Below are positions 24,201-36,399 of a stretch of DNA of 64,000 nt, piece after piece (position 1 is the stretch's first letter; every line of letters begins with the position of its first letter). The DNA is from Glycine soja (taxonomy: Eukaryota > Streptophyta > Magnoliopsida > Fabales > Fabaceae), in NCBI RefSeq assembly GCF_004193775.1, contig NC_041016.1, positions 43,883,522 through 43,947,521 on the forward strand, given 5' to 3'. A model generated the notes under the pieces. That model was not told the origin of the DNA, made no database searches, and saw only the letters and a program-made list of their open reading frames with translations. Both the position numbers and the translations under genes were made by a program.

Positions 24201-25745
24201 CAGTCTCTGGGTCCTCTTTCATCTTCAAAGAAATATTCATCCATGTGGGGGCAATCTTTGCGATCAAATCCTGAAAGAAAGAAAAAAATGAGAGAGAAGT
24301 CCATTAGTAGATACCCATTAGTAGTTAGTAAGTTGTCCGTTAGTAAGGGAGCTAGTTAGTTAGGATAGTTGGGCAGGCTGAGATAGCAGTAGAAGAAATA
24401 AGCCATATTGCCTATAAACAAAGAGGAGGTTTAGAGAAAAATCATTTTATCATTTGAGAAAGGATTAGACACTTAAAGAGTGTGTAGAGTCCTAGTCTCC
24501 TGAATATCCAGTGAAACCATTTGTTTTGTATCTTCTAAGCCTAACCTAAGGTTGCTACTACATTGGCACAACATTGTGACTTAGGATTCATCAATACAAA
24601 TTCATTATTTGCTTTAGATTCTGAAGCAGGTCTATCATCTATATGAAATGGATAGACAATAAGATCTTTCAACACAATGATGATGAAATCTACAATAATC
24701 ATGACAAGAATAAGGACATGGAAAATTATTCAATTCAGCCATCAAGAACTGGTGAGGAAGAAATTCTACCTTTCTTATAATTACAGGAGAATTTCCAATT
24801 GGATCAACATTTGTAACTGGCCCCAGCTCCTCAGGATAAAACTTCCTTATGGTCTTTTCGTTCTGATCAGGTCTAATGTAAAAAAATGGAAAAGCAGCCG
24901 GATGTCCTCCAAAGGCCAGATTGGGCAGAGGACGTAAAAATATGTGATCAGGCTCTGCCATTAACACATATCTGCACCAAAAGACGAGCAACTAAGTCAT
25001 ATTTTATTATTGCAAAAAAATAAAATAAAAAGGATAGATCACAATTCACATAGTATAAGAGATCTCACTCTTCCTCTATTTTAGTCTTTTCCAGCCACTG
25101 AACAAAGGCCCATGGCCTATTCAAAACAATGTATCCCTGCAAACAGATTATGCAATGCATCAGACAACATCTAAACTGTATTGACTGAAGAAAAGCTTGT
25201 ACTGTAATTCAGTGATCATGGCATCTCACTATCAATTCAATTCTAACAGCAACAAAAATATTATAAACTACAAAGCCAATCAGTTGAATAAAATAGGGAA
25301 TTAGCAAACAACATATAAAAAATACAATGTAAAGTTGCAGTAAACTCACCCGGTCCAAACCTGCTGGAAGGGGATCAACCACAACAGTAGGAATTTCATT
25401 CATCAAGTTGTCAGGATTTCCAGAATGCAGAATCCTGGTGAATCCTCCCATCTCAGACCCAGGTAACTTCTTTTGTTGTTTATACCAATAATACATGACG
25501 CGGCATTGCCATTTGTTATATGGAGCATCCGTTGCTGTTAACGCGACATGAAAGGGCGCTTTAGATGTCTTCCGATTCTTTACATGATCAGGCATCTCAG
25601 TAATAGGGTCAAAAAACAATGCACCATCATCCACAGCCACACCTTCTGAAGATCCGTAGTGCCTTATCATCGTTACCACATTATAGGTGGCAAAGGAAGA
25701 ACCAAGAACCAAAAAAACTATAAGTAATAATGAAGCTCGTCCCAT
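21243..25745 (-). CDS. HPAT: Hydroxyproline O-arabinosyltransferase (HPAT/RDN1/NOD3 family), eight exons
   Basis: Coding exons in transcription order are 25745-25350, 25136-25069, 24971-24770, 24270-24173, 24069-24000, 23874-23803, 23577-23464 and 21317-21243. All introns are GT/AG and the total is 1095 nt (364 aa), the usual family size. Residues 5-21 form a signal anchor (LLLIVFLVLGSSFATYN). Conserved family segments follow: KWQCRVMYYWYKQ, GGFTRILHSG, GYIVLNRPWAFVQWLE, AEPDHIFLRPLPNL (with an acidic EPD motif), NVDPIGNSPVII, WMNISLKMK, HYTYGCDYN and GEWRFDKRSHLRGPPPKNLP. HPATs are Golgi enzymes that add the first arabinose to hydroxyproline of extensins and CLE peptides. RDN1/NOD3 members act in root control of nodule number. 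Which paralogue this is cannot be decided here. No frameshift or stop was seen; it looks functional. Confidence 0.93.
22165..22260 (-). mobile_element. Au-type SINE fragment in HPAT intron 7
   Basis: The minus strand reads CTTTGCATATGCAAGGGGAA, ACTGCGTACAAT and AGGAGCCTCTGG in the order of the 3' half of plant Au SINEs. The tRNA-like 5' half with box A/B is missing, so it is a truncated copy in the same orientation as the host gene. Confidence 0.65.
22845..23226. repeat. 191-bp tandem duplication in HPAT intron 7
   Basis: The block from ATTCCCTACAAACTACC at 22845 recurs at 23036 and stays nearly identical to the motif GATGCTTTTGTTA; only a few substitutions are seen (for example TTGGAAATG against TTGGGAATG). 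It lies upstream of the last coding exon within a 2.1-kb intron. Confidence 0.92.
24290..24575 (+). repeat. LTR-like remnant in HPAT intron 3
   Basis: Repeated TTAGTA/TTAGTTAG units are followed by GCCTATAAACAAAGAGG (TATA-like), a GAGAAAGGATTAGACAC segment and CATTTGTTTTGTATC. This resembles small LTRs or TRIMs of dicots. No target duplication or internal region was seen, so the assignment is tentative. Confidence 0.3.
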
Positions 25746-26659
25746 GGTCTTCTTAGTTCCTACTACAGACAGATTTCAAAGTATCATGGACCTGAACCTC
25801 CCTCAGTTCTTCAATGAACAAACTCTACTCTGAATAAACAAACACCTCTTCATCAGAATACATGTTTCTCACTTCTTCAGCAGAAGAACTAACGAAGTTT
25901 CATTCAACGCATCCAATTACCAAACTAAGACAAGTTAAAGAACAAATCAGATTGCAACTTCATAAAAGTAGGATCAATGTTTAAATGGTCAGATCAGATT
26001 ATAATTCAACCAGAGATTTTGAAACAAATCCATCAATTTACTTACACCAACAGGCGATTGCAACATATTACATTATGTGGTCCTAATCAACCACTTCAAT
26101 TACTACCTCTTAAGATTTCACTGCTCTTAGCAGCCAATATAAAGAAGAAAACACGCTAGATAAGCAGAAAGGATAGAATTTTAGCACTGCATGTAATAAA
26201 GCATAAAAATCTTGAAAATGAAGAAAAGACACTGTTCAGGATAAAAATTCAAAACTTGGGAAACACTACAAAAAAAAGGGTAAAGAGCCACATTTAACTA
26301 ACATTACCTAAAGTAACAAACAGAAACAGAAGCAACCAAGATTCCATTTTCATTTTCATTCCTTTTATTTCCCATTGAGGATTCCCAGAATCAATATTGG
26401 TAGGTAAAAAAATTCTTTTTTTTTTGGGAAAATAACAACAACAATAATAAAGGGTGCATGGTGATTTTCAAGGAATTGGATCAAATTACACATAGAAACA
26501 CCAATCCCAGCAAAGTGGTGAATCAAAACCAAGATAATGAAAAATGGGTCAACGCTAAATTTGAAGAAGTAACGGCAATACTACCAGAAAAACTCAAAAG
26601 GGTATTCAGAATAATTGCAAAACTGAATGAAATACAATAGTAAAGACAAAAAAAAAAAA

Positions 26660-26870
26660 AGAGAAAAAAATGCACCTTTGCTTTGTAAGAGTGAGAGAGA
26701 GAGAGAGAGAGAGATTTCAGAGTCAGAGAACGATTTATAGATCGGGGAGGGAGGGAGAGAGAGATTTTAGAGTGAGAGAATGATTTATAGATCGGGGAGA
26801 GAGAGAGAGAAAGTGAGTTGAAGTTTGGTAGTGGTTCTTCCCCTCCGACGGAGGCAACACGGCGGCGAGA
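26660..26870 (-). promoter_or_regulatory. GAGA-rich leader/promoter region of HPAT with a 50-bp duplication
   Basis: (GA)n tracts surround a 50-bp unit (GATTT.AGAGT.AGAGAA.GATTTATAGATCGGGGA) present at 26713 and again at 26763. On the minus strand the (CT)n-rich sequence runs into CTTACAAAGCAAAG|GTGCAT near 26675, a possible splice donor of a 5'-UTR intron whose acceptor would lie just above ATG 25745. CT-rich leaders are common in plant genes. The transcription start is not located. Confidence 0.45.
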
Positions 26871-26879
26871 TCCTTTAAT

Positions 26880-27582
26880 TAACTATTAGTTACTATTTAT
26901 CTTATTTCTTCATTCACCAAAAAAAATTATGTTATTTCTTTTCATTATTTTTTATTTCTCATTTTAAATGTATTGAAAATTGACACTTGATACCAAATAA
27001 GTCAACTTTAAAATTGTTTTTTTCTCAGTATAATAGCGATATAGTATGTTTAATAAAAAAAAGATAATTGCTCCCTATGTTTAATAAAGATGAAAGAAAA
27101 TTATAAAGTAAAGAAAATTATGAAATTTAAATTCAAGAAAAAATAGAAAGAAAGAAATTTTTTAAAGTTAAATTTTATTCAAAATTTTCTTTTATTTTAT
27201 CTTCTCAACTAAATAAAAGAAAAGACATTATTATGAATTTGTTTTCTCCCCCTTTCACTCATTCTCATACCTCTGAGTGGTTTGGCTGTGATATAATCAT
27301 AATTTTGAAACTTGGTTTGACTCGATCGATCGGACTGGTTTAATCGAAATTCAACAACCTAATAGGATCGGTCACACAATTGACTTGAGATGATTTGTTT
27401 AAACTTGGCTGATTAAGTATCAGATCTCGATTGAATCCGACCAGTCGATTTTCCAAAAAAAGAAAATGACGACCTTTATAGCGTCACTATGATGTCTTAT
27501 TATTATTCATTGTTATTTTGGATTTTGAAATATAGATAAATTTTTTTTTATTGAAATAATGTTAGTCATATACTTACATATA

Positions 27583-27618
<36 letters not shown>

Positions 27619-28350
27619 AAATTTTTAATATATATTAGTTAGACCACTAACTTACCCCATGGACTGGGTCAATGATGAAATCGCATTTTATAACTATGAA
27701 TGCAATAGTAATAGTAGAACAAATTTTCTTAATAGATACACAAACAATACACGTGAAACTTTTTTTAAAACTGAAATCAAACATATATTACAAATTAATT
27801 ATTCATTAGTACTTTTTTATTTTACAATAGCAACATAGTTTAATGTTTATATACATAATTATATATTTTTTATTTTCTATCAATTAAAAGTTAATGAAAA
27901 TATGATTTTTATATTATACATGTAAAGAGAAGCTTTGGTTCGATTTTACTTGATTAACTCAAGAAATCAAATCAAAACAATAAAATTGGTTTGTTTTTCC
28001 TCTCACATTTGATTCCAAATTAAACCAAATCAATGAAGTTTGATTCCAAATTATTTAATTGATTTAATTTATAAAAAAACAGAATTTTGAGTAAAATAAA
28101 ATTAATAAAATGATTTAACGTAACTGTCACAATTAAAAAGATTAAATTTGCTCACAAACTTATTAATAAATTAAAATAAAAATCAATTATCATAGAGAAT
28201 TAAAAAGGAATTAAATTAGTTAAAATTGTATCCATTTTAATTCTAAAATTAAAATAATGTTGTTAATTTATAAATTATAAATGCATGGAAAAAAAATCAA
28301 TGTCATGGAATATTTATGAATTTTTTATTAGTGCAGAAAGAAATAATATT
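26880..28350. other. AT-rich intergenic sequence
   Basis: No gene. 27280-27470 is a less AT-rich stretch (TTTGACTCGATCGATCGGACTGG) that resembles a dispersed plant repeat. An (AT)n tract lies at 27588-27613. Confidence 0.45.
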
Positions 28351-28352
28351 TA

Positions 28353-28707
28353 AGAGGTGTTTGGTTTGACTGTTTTCTGTTTTTATTTTAACTGAAAATA
28401 GGAAATGGTAATGAAAATGTGTTTGGTTGAATTTTTAAAAATATTTTTAGTGAAAATGAAAACAGGAAACAATCAGAAAATAAAAATAATAAAATCTCGT
28501 TTCAGTTCAGTTGAAAACACGAGCCTCATTTTGGGTAAAATGAAAATGTCGAATGTAATTTTAAGCAAATATAAAAGTACAAAAAGACTAAAAGTCAATA
28601 TATCATAAATGTTTTTAGAATTCTAATCTTTTAAAAATGAAAACAATTTTCAGAAAATAAAAATAGAAAATGAAAACAGAAAATGAAAATGCAAACTAAC
28701 TACCCCT
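28353..28707. mobile_element. MITE-like element
   Basis: Imperfect 16-bp inverted termini: AGAGGTGTTTGGTTTG (28353-28368) and CAAACTAACTACCCCT (28692-28707). The interior is made of GAAAATGAAAACAG-type units in both orientations and has no ORF of note. The target duplication is unclear (TTA/TAA). Confidence 0.45.
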
Positions 28708-28719
28708 AAGATTTAGATA

Positions 28720-29730
28720 TAGAGAATCAAATAACATGGTACACATGATTAAGTAATCATAGTTTTACATTAATTATTAATTATTAATGTATATTATTAA
28801 AATTAAACATATTTTATTTATTTAATTCAACTATGTCTATTGTTTTTGCTTGTCAATTTCTAAATTTGATGATTTTTCACCAAAATTTCTAATATCAAAT
28901 AAGTTAGATGTAGTAGAAGTGAAACATGAATTATAATACTAGTAAGGACCTACACTTATTCTAGTCGTATTTTGCATATGCTAATCTTATATTTTTTTAA
29001 ATATTTTATTAAAAAAAGTTAGATCGCTTAAAAATATATGTATTTCATTTCTTCAAAACAAAAAGAAAATATTTAATAAGTTTTACATTTAATAAGAAAA
29101 TTTATAAAATAAGATGTAAGAAAATTTAAGATAGTTCTTTCTTATTTGGTTGACCTATTTGGTTTTGCATAAGGATATTATTAGGTAAGATATTATTTAC
29201 ATATTTTTAATTTATATTTTTTTGTAAAACAGAATATTTTTCCTAAAAACGTATATCATACAAAGTAATAATTTTAATATACATCTTCATATTAAATATG
29301 AGTATTTAGATATTTATATTGAGTTTTTTTCTTAAACATTAGTTAACCAATTTTTTTTTTCATATCATAGTTATAAAATAAGAAATTATTTATAAAATAT
29401 AATGTAGGAAACAGAATAATTTAAATAATTTGGCATTCAGCATAACAATATTATGAAATACCCTTGTAACTTTGATTCTTACATTTTCCAAGTTATGTAA
29501 AAAAAAATGAACATGTTGCTACCGGCCATTGTTACAATTGAATACGGGAATGATCAAATGCTTTCAAGCTGCACATGCACATTCTTTTATTGATGTTTTG
29601 ATGATGTAAAAATTATGAGTCAAGAAATCAATATTAGGAAATTTAGTTTGAGAAATTATGACTTTCCGTGATATCTCAATTCACTAGATCACTAAAAAGA
29701 GTATCTAAAAATTGGTAGATTGGATAAAAG
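28720..29730. other. AT-rich intergenic sequence
   Basis: Nothing recognised on either strand. Confidence 0.5.
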
Positions 29731-29740
29731 AAGATGATGA

Positions 29741-30379
29741 ATATGGAGGGCATTGAGTTCTCCGCGATGAACAACGAGAATTGTATCGCATAGGATGAGT
29801 AGCGGATTCAGAAATTTTTTTAAGTAGGAATAAAAAAATAGTTTAAGATTTTTTTCAAATAAAAAATTATATAAACTTTATTAAAAATGGTAATAAAAAT
29901 TAAAAACAATAAAATTTAAAAGGATAAGGTGAAAAATATTAATATCAATTTATTCTTTTTATCTTTTATAACTATTTACATTAATCTTATTAAAAAAAAT
30001 TATTTTACAGAAAAAATATCTAAATTTTATGGGAATAAAAAAATCATTTATTCAATATATTCAATTAAAAAAAATATTTTTCCTCCATGTAGATCTGCCA
30101 CTGCATTGGATAAACCACCAAGCAAGTGTCTTCTGCCAGACAAAAGAAGGATCTGATTGCTAAGAAGATGCAAATTGGGTTTTCCTTGATGATAAAGTGT
30201 TTAAAGAACTGTGTATGCCATGGTTGGAGGATGCAATGATCATAAAATTGCTGGGGAAGAAATTAGGGTTTCATTTGATGAAAGAGAAGTGACAGCTCCA
30301 CGTCGGTTTTAACATCATGGACATGGATGATGATGGATTCTATATGGTTAAGTTTGATTTGAAAGGCGATAAGGGGTGA
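29741..30379 (+). pseudogene. LINE (L1-type) ORF1 fragment, DUF4283-like
   Basis: The frame from about 30191 reads VFKELCMPWLEDAMIIKLLG and KKLGFHLMKE, then after a stop NIMDMDDDGFYMVKFDLKGD. This matches the DUF4283 domain (W....IVKLLG..IG....RL...W....DI.D...GF.MVKF) of plant L1 LINE ORF1 and related gag-like proteins. The upstream part (EGIEFSAMNNENCIA near 29743-29790) is separated from it by a hAT MITE at 29797-30103. Multiple stops; non-functional. Confidence 0.6.
29797..30103. mobile_element. hAT-type MITE with 8-bp target duplication
   Basis: Flanked by CATAGGAT (29789-29796) and CATTGGAT (30104-30111), 7 of 8 matching. Its ends are GAGTAGCGGATTCAG and, as reverse complement of the right end, CAGTGGCAGATCTAC, the CAGNGGCGGA-like terminus common in plant hAT elements. 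The 307-bp interior is AT-rich without an ORF. Confidence 0.7.
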
Positions 30380-30928
30380 GAATCTAATAACATATAACTA
30401 ATTAATTATTATGAATAATCAATCATTAACAAATATTTAACACAGTTGTAACACTCGAAGCTGAAATCTTTATTAAAGTGAGAACAAATGATAACACTCA
30501 CATAAATTATTTTGTTTCGTCCTGTCATTGGAACCTTTCAACAAGTAGCAATGCATGTAATATTGCAAGATTTTATAATTTTATACTTCTTAATAAAAAC
30601 TTTTATCTTTTGTTTTTTAATTAATATTTTAAAGAGATGGATAATATTTGTCATTTTTTTAAGAATTTTTTTTCTCAATTTAAGTTGTCATTGTTAATAT
30701 AAGTAGAAGTTATCCTTTTTAATTATGATAATTATTGGAGATACACCTGACAATGAATCAAATTGGGAAGGAGTGCAAGCAATTGATTTGCTTAAAGATT
30801 CAACGAGTTTACATGATTTGACGCGAGGTAGTGAATGGAGACAATTAAACTAAAATAAAAAAAGCGGTAAAAATTATCAATAAAGTTGAGTAAGATTAAG
30901 CTGTAAAAGCCATTTTTTTTGTTTGATG

Positions 30929-31012
30929 TTTAAGAAAGTTGTTTCCATTTTACACTTTAAGAAAGTTGTTACCATTTTACACTTTAAGAAAGTTGTTATT
31001 ATCATTTTACAA
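30929..31012. repeat. 27-bp tandem repeat, three copies
   Basis: Units TTTAAGAAAGTTGTT.CCATTTTACAC start at 30929, 30956 and 30983; the third is slightly longer. Confidence 0.9.
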
Positions 31013-31512
31013 TAAGTGAATTATGCTTCTAATTTTAAATTGGTTCAGATTATCGATTATTTATTTTAAATTTAAGTTGAATGATAATTCTTCCCGTGTT
31101 TTTAGTTTTTTTTAATTCTTTAATTATTTATCCTTTAAATAAAATTTAAATTAATTGAGAATTGACAACTTTTAATCCTTTATTTTTAATTTTAATTAGA
31201 ATTGATAAATTGATGCATGGAAAAAATTCATTAGATCAAAGATAACATTTATATTTTTGTGTCTAGGAGATTAATTTTCAAAGTTTGACTGAGAAATACC
31301 TGATCCTTTAATTTAAATTTAAACTGACTGCTTTTAGTTTTAATTAATATTGATTGGTTAGTTTCTTTTACTTATTTCAATCTTCTTTCAGTTTCTTATT
31401 GTAATTATTTCTTGATGTGGTTAATTATTTTCTTTAATCCTTTAATTTAAATTTAAATAAATTAAATTGAATTTGATATATTGATATTGATTTATTCATT
31501 CTTTGAATGAGG

Positions 31513-31585
<73 letters not shown>

Positions 31586-32479
31586 CACTTAACTTACAGG
31601 AATTAACAATTTTTACTAAATCAACTAAGAGATTAACAATTCAGCTTGAAATTACATCAACATTTAATTTATTAAGGTGAACTTAATTTTTAATATAAAT
31701 ATTTTTTTATATAGAAATTTAGAGTTTAAGGTTTAGAAAAATAATAAAAATAATTTTAATATGATTGTTTTAGACCATAGGTATCCTTCCCGCATCATGT
31801 TTGAATTATTATAGAGGAAAAAATTATTTTTTCAAATATTTAACATAATCATAGAGTTAGGACTCAAAATTGAGACTTTTTAAGTGGGTACAACTCCATC
31901 CTACCTGATCCACACAATTGTTGGTAATAATTTTTTGGAAAAAAAAATAGAGAAAATTTTAATTAACCCATGAGGATAAACAATTTATCTAAAACCTCAT
32001 TAACATATGAATGAATTTCTTTAACTTATTTTCACTATAATTTATAAATTATATTTTTTCTTACTAGATTATGAATTAAATATTTTATTTCATTTAACAT
32101 AAAGGATATAAGTAAAATCATTGACTCAAATTATTTTTTAGACAAATCGTTATTTTGTTTTTTATTATGTTCTTACTTATATAAATTATTAAATCTTTTA
32201 TCTTACCTGTATAAATTTAAAATTTCTTTTATATATTGTTATCTATATGTAATTTTTTAATATTGAAATTATATAAAATTTATGGAAATAGACATTAGAC
32301 ATTATTAAAATGTGTTAAAATGTGTTTTTTATATTAGTTTGTAAATGAATTAAAATAATTCTTAAAATCCTTTTTTTTCAGACATCATTAATAATATTTT
32401 TATTTATTATCTTCTCACTTTAGTGAGAATTTTCTTTTATCAGAGCAAATTTTAATTTTCCCTTATATGTTATTATCTA
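31013..32479. other. AT-rich intergenic sequence with a long (TA)n tract
   Basis: (TA)n occupies 31513-31582. No gene is recognised in the remainder. Confidence 0.6.
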
Positions 32480-33395
32480 CAGAGGCGGATGCACGTTATG
32501 TCTAGTGGGACAATTATCTCCGAAGATCTTTTTTTACTTGTTAATACGTGAAAAAAGAATATTTTGCCCATTCAAAATTTGATAACAGCTTCGGCCAATT
32601 GCCAAAGCCTAAAAAAAACATGACATCCAATTAAAAATAAAAAATAAACTACATGCTCATTGTTGTGATATTGACATGCCAAATATGGATGATGCATAAG
32701 AACATCAAAACTTAAAGTTGAAAAAGTTTCAAATGTCCATCACTTTTAAGTTGAGTTAAATAATAGATTTATGGAAGTGAACACTAAGTTGCTTTTTTTT
32801 ATAGTAAGCTTAAATTTAAGAGATTCATTTTTTGCATGTGATAAGAAAATTTTAATTTGTTTGACTAAGTTTTATCCATCAAAATTTACTTTTATGGAAC
32901 TCAGTTTTTAAAAGTCAAATTGAAATTTTTATCAAGAGATGTCCAATCTAATGATCAATTTTTAAAGTTAAATGAAATGATTAATCCTTTTCAAATGTTA
33001 ATGAAAACTAAAAAAACATATTTTGTATTAAATGATATATTTGTAAAATTAACTTTAATTTTACCTATGAGAACTGTACCAATTGAAAGATCTATTTTTT
33101 TACAATGAATTTTGTAAGAATAAAATGTGTAATCACAAAAGGAGATGAATGATTGAATAATTCTTTGGTTGCATACATAACAGAGATATTTTTTGTAGTA
33201 TTAATAATAAAAAAATCATATAATATTTTCAAAATATGAAAATACATAAAAGACAAATATAATTTGTAAAATATAAATATTTTAAATTTCTTTGTTCATG
33301 ACACATGTAATTTGTAAAATCTTATTGTTTTTCCTTTAGTGAAAACATAAATTATTTCTTCTCTCTACTGAAAAGAATTTCTGGAACTCCCACTT
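32480..33395 (+). mobile_element. Internally deleted hAT transposon with transposase remnant
   Basis: The left end reads CAGAGGCGGATGC and then TAGTGGGACAATTATCTCCG, a typical plant hAT terminus. The right end TCTGGAACTCCCACTT is a decayed inverse. Flanks ATTATCTA (32472-32479) and GCTATCTA (33396-33403) match at 6 of 8 positions as an 8-bp target duplication. From about 32808 the plus strand keeps C-terminal transposase sequence across stops: NLRDSFFACDKKILICLTKF, YPSKFTFMELS, then LNDIFVKLTLILPMRTVPIE, which corresponds to the hAT dimerisation region (LALILPVATASVERVFS). The N-terminal DNA-binding and most catalytic sequence is deleted. Confidence 0.7.
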
Positions 33396-33403
33396 GCTAT
33401 CTA

Positions 33404-35180
33404 GTATCTATATATAAATACTTTAATATAGAAATTACATGTCATATAAAATAGAACTTCACGAGGATGGTTAGGAAAATTTATGAAAATCCTGGCTTCA
33501 TTATTATTTATTGTAGAATTTTGTAATATTTTACGTATTTGGACCAAAAGGCAAAAGCTTTTCAGTTTAAGTATTCAAAGTTGTTTTCACATTTTAAGAA
33601 TATTTTTATTACATCATTATATTTTTTAACCTAATAAAAAATGATTTTTTTCCCCTCAGAGTCAAATCCAATTTTAGAATTTCTATCAATTTAAATTTTG
33701 AAAGTTCAATTGTAATATTTATTTTATACGTTCACGACAAATATAAGTAAATATCACCCGTGATTAGGTCGTGAATGGTGTGTACGCGTGGTCACTTTGA
33801 GTTTAACTGGTTTCGGTTTGGTCTCATTGTGTTATATCTTCCCATATAGGTTTTGATTTTTCTCTTTTCCTTTTATTTCACCGGAAATAATGTAGTAGTC
33901 TAATAGTAGTATTTGACAAACTAGGCTATATACCTAGAAATTTTAAGTTAGGAGATAGTACCTAAATATATAAATTAGTATTTTAATTTGTACATTATAT
34001 GTGATGACCTTCTACTTATATATAATTAAACTTTAAATAATTTTTCAGTTTAAGTTAGATTATAATTAAAAATTATAATAAATAATGTATTTAAATATAT
34101 GAATTATATTGTAGATTTATAATGAATAAATTATATTTTGATATAATATTATTTTATAACTTTTAATAATTTCTTAAAAGAAAATTGAAATGATTGACAA
34201 ATATTTTTTTAATTGGTTGTTTGTAGAAATAATGTGTGAAATACACGTAAAAAAATAACATATATAATTAAGAGAGGAAAAATAATAAAATTAGTTGTAA
34301 ATATATAGAGACAATTTATATTATGAATTGTTATTTTACTATATTTAAAAGTTAATATGTATTATATTTACAAATGTAAAATGTTAATGAGGTCACCGTT
34401 TCTCATTAACTTTTAATTTCAATGTATCTATCTTTCAATAAATTGGAGGGAGGTAGCTTTGGGAATTTAAGTTTGCACATAATTTTAATCTCATAAAATT
34501 AACTATATGAAAAGTGAAATTTCAAACATATGAAAATTTTGATACACTCATTTCAAGATCACATATTTTAATGCAGACATATTTCTAACACAAAAACTAA
34601 CCATATTGATTACACATAAACAAGTAACATGATGCTATCAAATTACATATTTCTGCCTCCCATCTTATATATACAAAATAAAAGAATACATTTTCTTATA
34701 AGAAATGTGAATTATTTTATAAGAAATGTGAATTATTTTATTGCTAAAATTATTTTTTATTTTTAATTAATTATAAGATTTATATATTAATGATATTTAT
34801 TAATTTTTTCATGAAAGTGAGTATATTAATTGAACCGTTAATAAAATCAGAGACACTCATTTATTAAAAAAAGTATATCTTTTTATTTATTATTATGACA
34901 TTAGTGTGGAGTATACACTAATTTTTTTATAATTAATTTTTGTCGAAAAATTTGATCGATTATCTTTAGTGAGATTTCTCATCTCACTCAGATTCTTTTC
35001 ATTTACAAACTTCAAACTCAATATCTTACTTAAAGGAAACGAGGTTAGGACCACTAGGATTAATAACTTATTGGTTGAAAAATTATCTTTTAAAAAAAAA
35101 CATCTCTTAAACCTTATACATACTAAGCAAATAAAATTTTAATTAATTGAAAGATATTTTTTTATGATATCATTGCAAAT
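33404..35180. other. AT-rich intergenic sequence
   Basis: A 22-bp unit (AAGAAATGTGAATTATTTTAT) is duplicated at 34700-34741. Nothing else is recognised. Confidence 0.5.
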
Positions 35181-35184
35181 AAAA

Positions 35185-35507
35185 TCTTGTGGAGCTGTGA
35201 TTTGTAGCAGTGAGGGTGTTTTTATTCAAGCTTTTGCTAGGAGACTTATTGGACATTGTTCTAGTCAATTGGTATGCTATGCCCATGGCTGGTGATAAAG
35301 GTTTTTTGAAAATTCTGGTGGAAACTAATTGTATTGAGGTAGTTAGACTCTTAGAGGAAGACTATCCAAATGAAAATCAATTCAGGGAGCTGAGTGCTGA
35401 AATTAGAGATTTAAAGAAAACCTTTCAGCACTGTGGTAATTCATATACTGAGGGAAGCTAACAGTATGAGTGATTCCTTTGCCAAGGCTGATCTATCCTT
35501 ACAATAA
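35185..35507 (+). pseudogene. LINE-type RNase H (RVT_3) fragment
   Basis: Three frames in succession give one RNase H-like domain: SEGVFIQAFARRLIGHCSSQ, then KGFLKILVETNCIEVVRLLE with AEIRDLKKTFQHC, then REANSMSDSFAKADLSLQ and a stop. This is the pattern G....ES.C..VV.L....I.EIR.L...F.....REAN..AD.LAK of plant RVT_3 domains. At least two frameshifts; inactive. Confidence 0.7.
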
Positions 35508-35791
35508 GATGTTTGCTTTTATAACAATGTACCAAGTTTTGCTGTAACCTCCTTTATGGAGGATGTTGCTATTTTCAATTATAATGATAATATAATTCAG
35601 TTTTTCCTAGGATTTTTGCCCAAGCAACTAAGAAAAAAAAGGATAAAAATAGTTATATTTGAGTCTATTGTTTTTTTTTTTTTTTTTTACTTATCAATCT
35701 TTATTGTTAACCTTTTTCCTCAACATAGGTTAGGGGTATCATTTTTCCTTGTAAGTGTCTTTCTCTACCATTGACACTATATTGTTTATCC

Positions 35792-35794
<3 letters not shown>

Positions 35795-35866
<72 letters not shown>
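35795..35866. repeat. (TA)n microsatellite
   Basis: About 36 TA units; a second, shorter tract lies at 36126-36146. Confidence 0.95.
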
Positions 35867-35867
<1 letters not shown>

Positions 35868-36230
35868 CAATATTTTTAAGTTAAAAATATTTTTTGTTTT
35901 CAAGAAAATAATAATGTCAATTAAATTATTATTTTAAACTTAAGTGATATATTAATAGAAATAATTTGTGTTAAATTAGTAAATATCTAATATATATTTT
36001 TATAAAATATAAAAAAAATAAAAATCAAGTAGAAATATCAATATTAGTTTTTTTATTTTTCCAATTTTTTAAATATTGAACTCATCAATAAATAATTATA
36101 TTTGTGGTAATTTATGTCACATATCATATATATATATATATATATGTATGTATATATGTATTCTTTTCTTTATTCTTCAAATTTAAAATTGCATTCTCAA
36201 ATATCTCATGCTATTGTTACTTGAGTTTTG

Positions 36231-36396
36231 AAAGCCAAATATTTTCTAAAGGAAGAATTCCTTGACACTTGGTTGGGTCATAATTCGAGCTATTGCATAG
36301 CATCTACACTTCAGGTGTTGGTTAAAGAAGGCATAAGATGACTATTGGGAGATGAAAGCAAGATTAACGTTTGGAACTCACCTTGGCTGAAAACAC
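36231..36396 (+). pseudogene. LINE RT C-terminal (zf-RVT region) fragment
   Basis: The frame reads KAKYFLKEEFLDTWLGHNSS and LQVLVKEGIR, a stop, then LLGDESKINVWNSPWL. It matches the conserved AKYFP..SFL.....GH.PSY.W.S......V..G.RW.IG.G..I.IW.DPWLP stretch of plant LINE RTs. It lies downstream of the RNase H fragment, the reverse of the normal order, so the two come from different copies or a rearrangement. Confidence 0.7.
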
Positions 36397-36399
36397 AAG

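Noticed and set aside
24027..24359. 110-codon plus-strand frame across HPAT exons 4-5
   Set aside because: Antisense shadow of validated exons and introns.
35755..35937. Frame made largely of Tyr-Ile repeats
   Set aside because: Translation of a (TA)n microsatellite; the same applies at 54984-55199.
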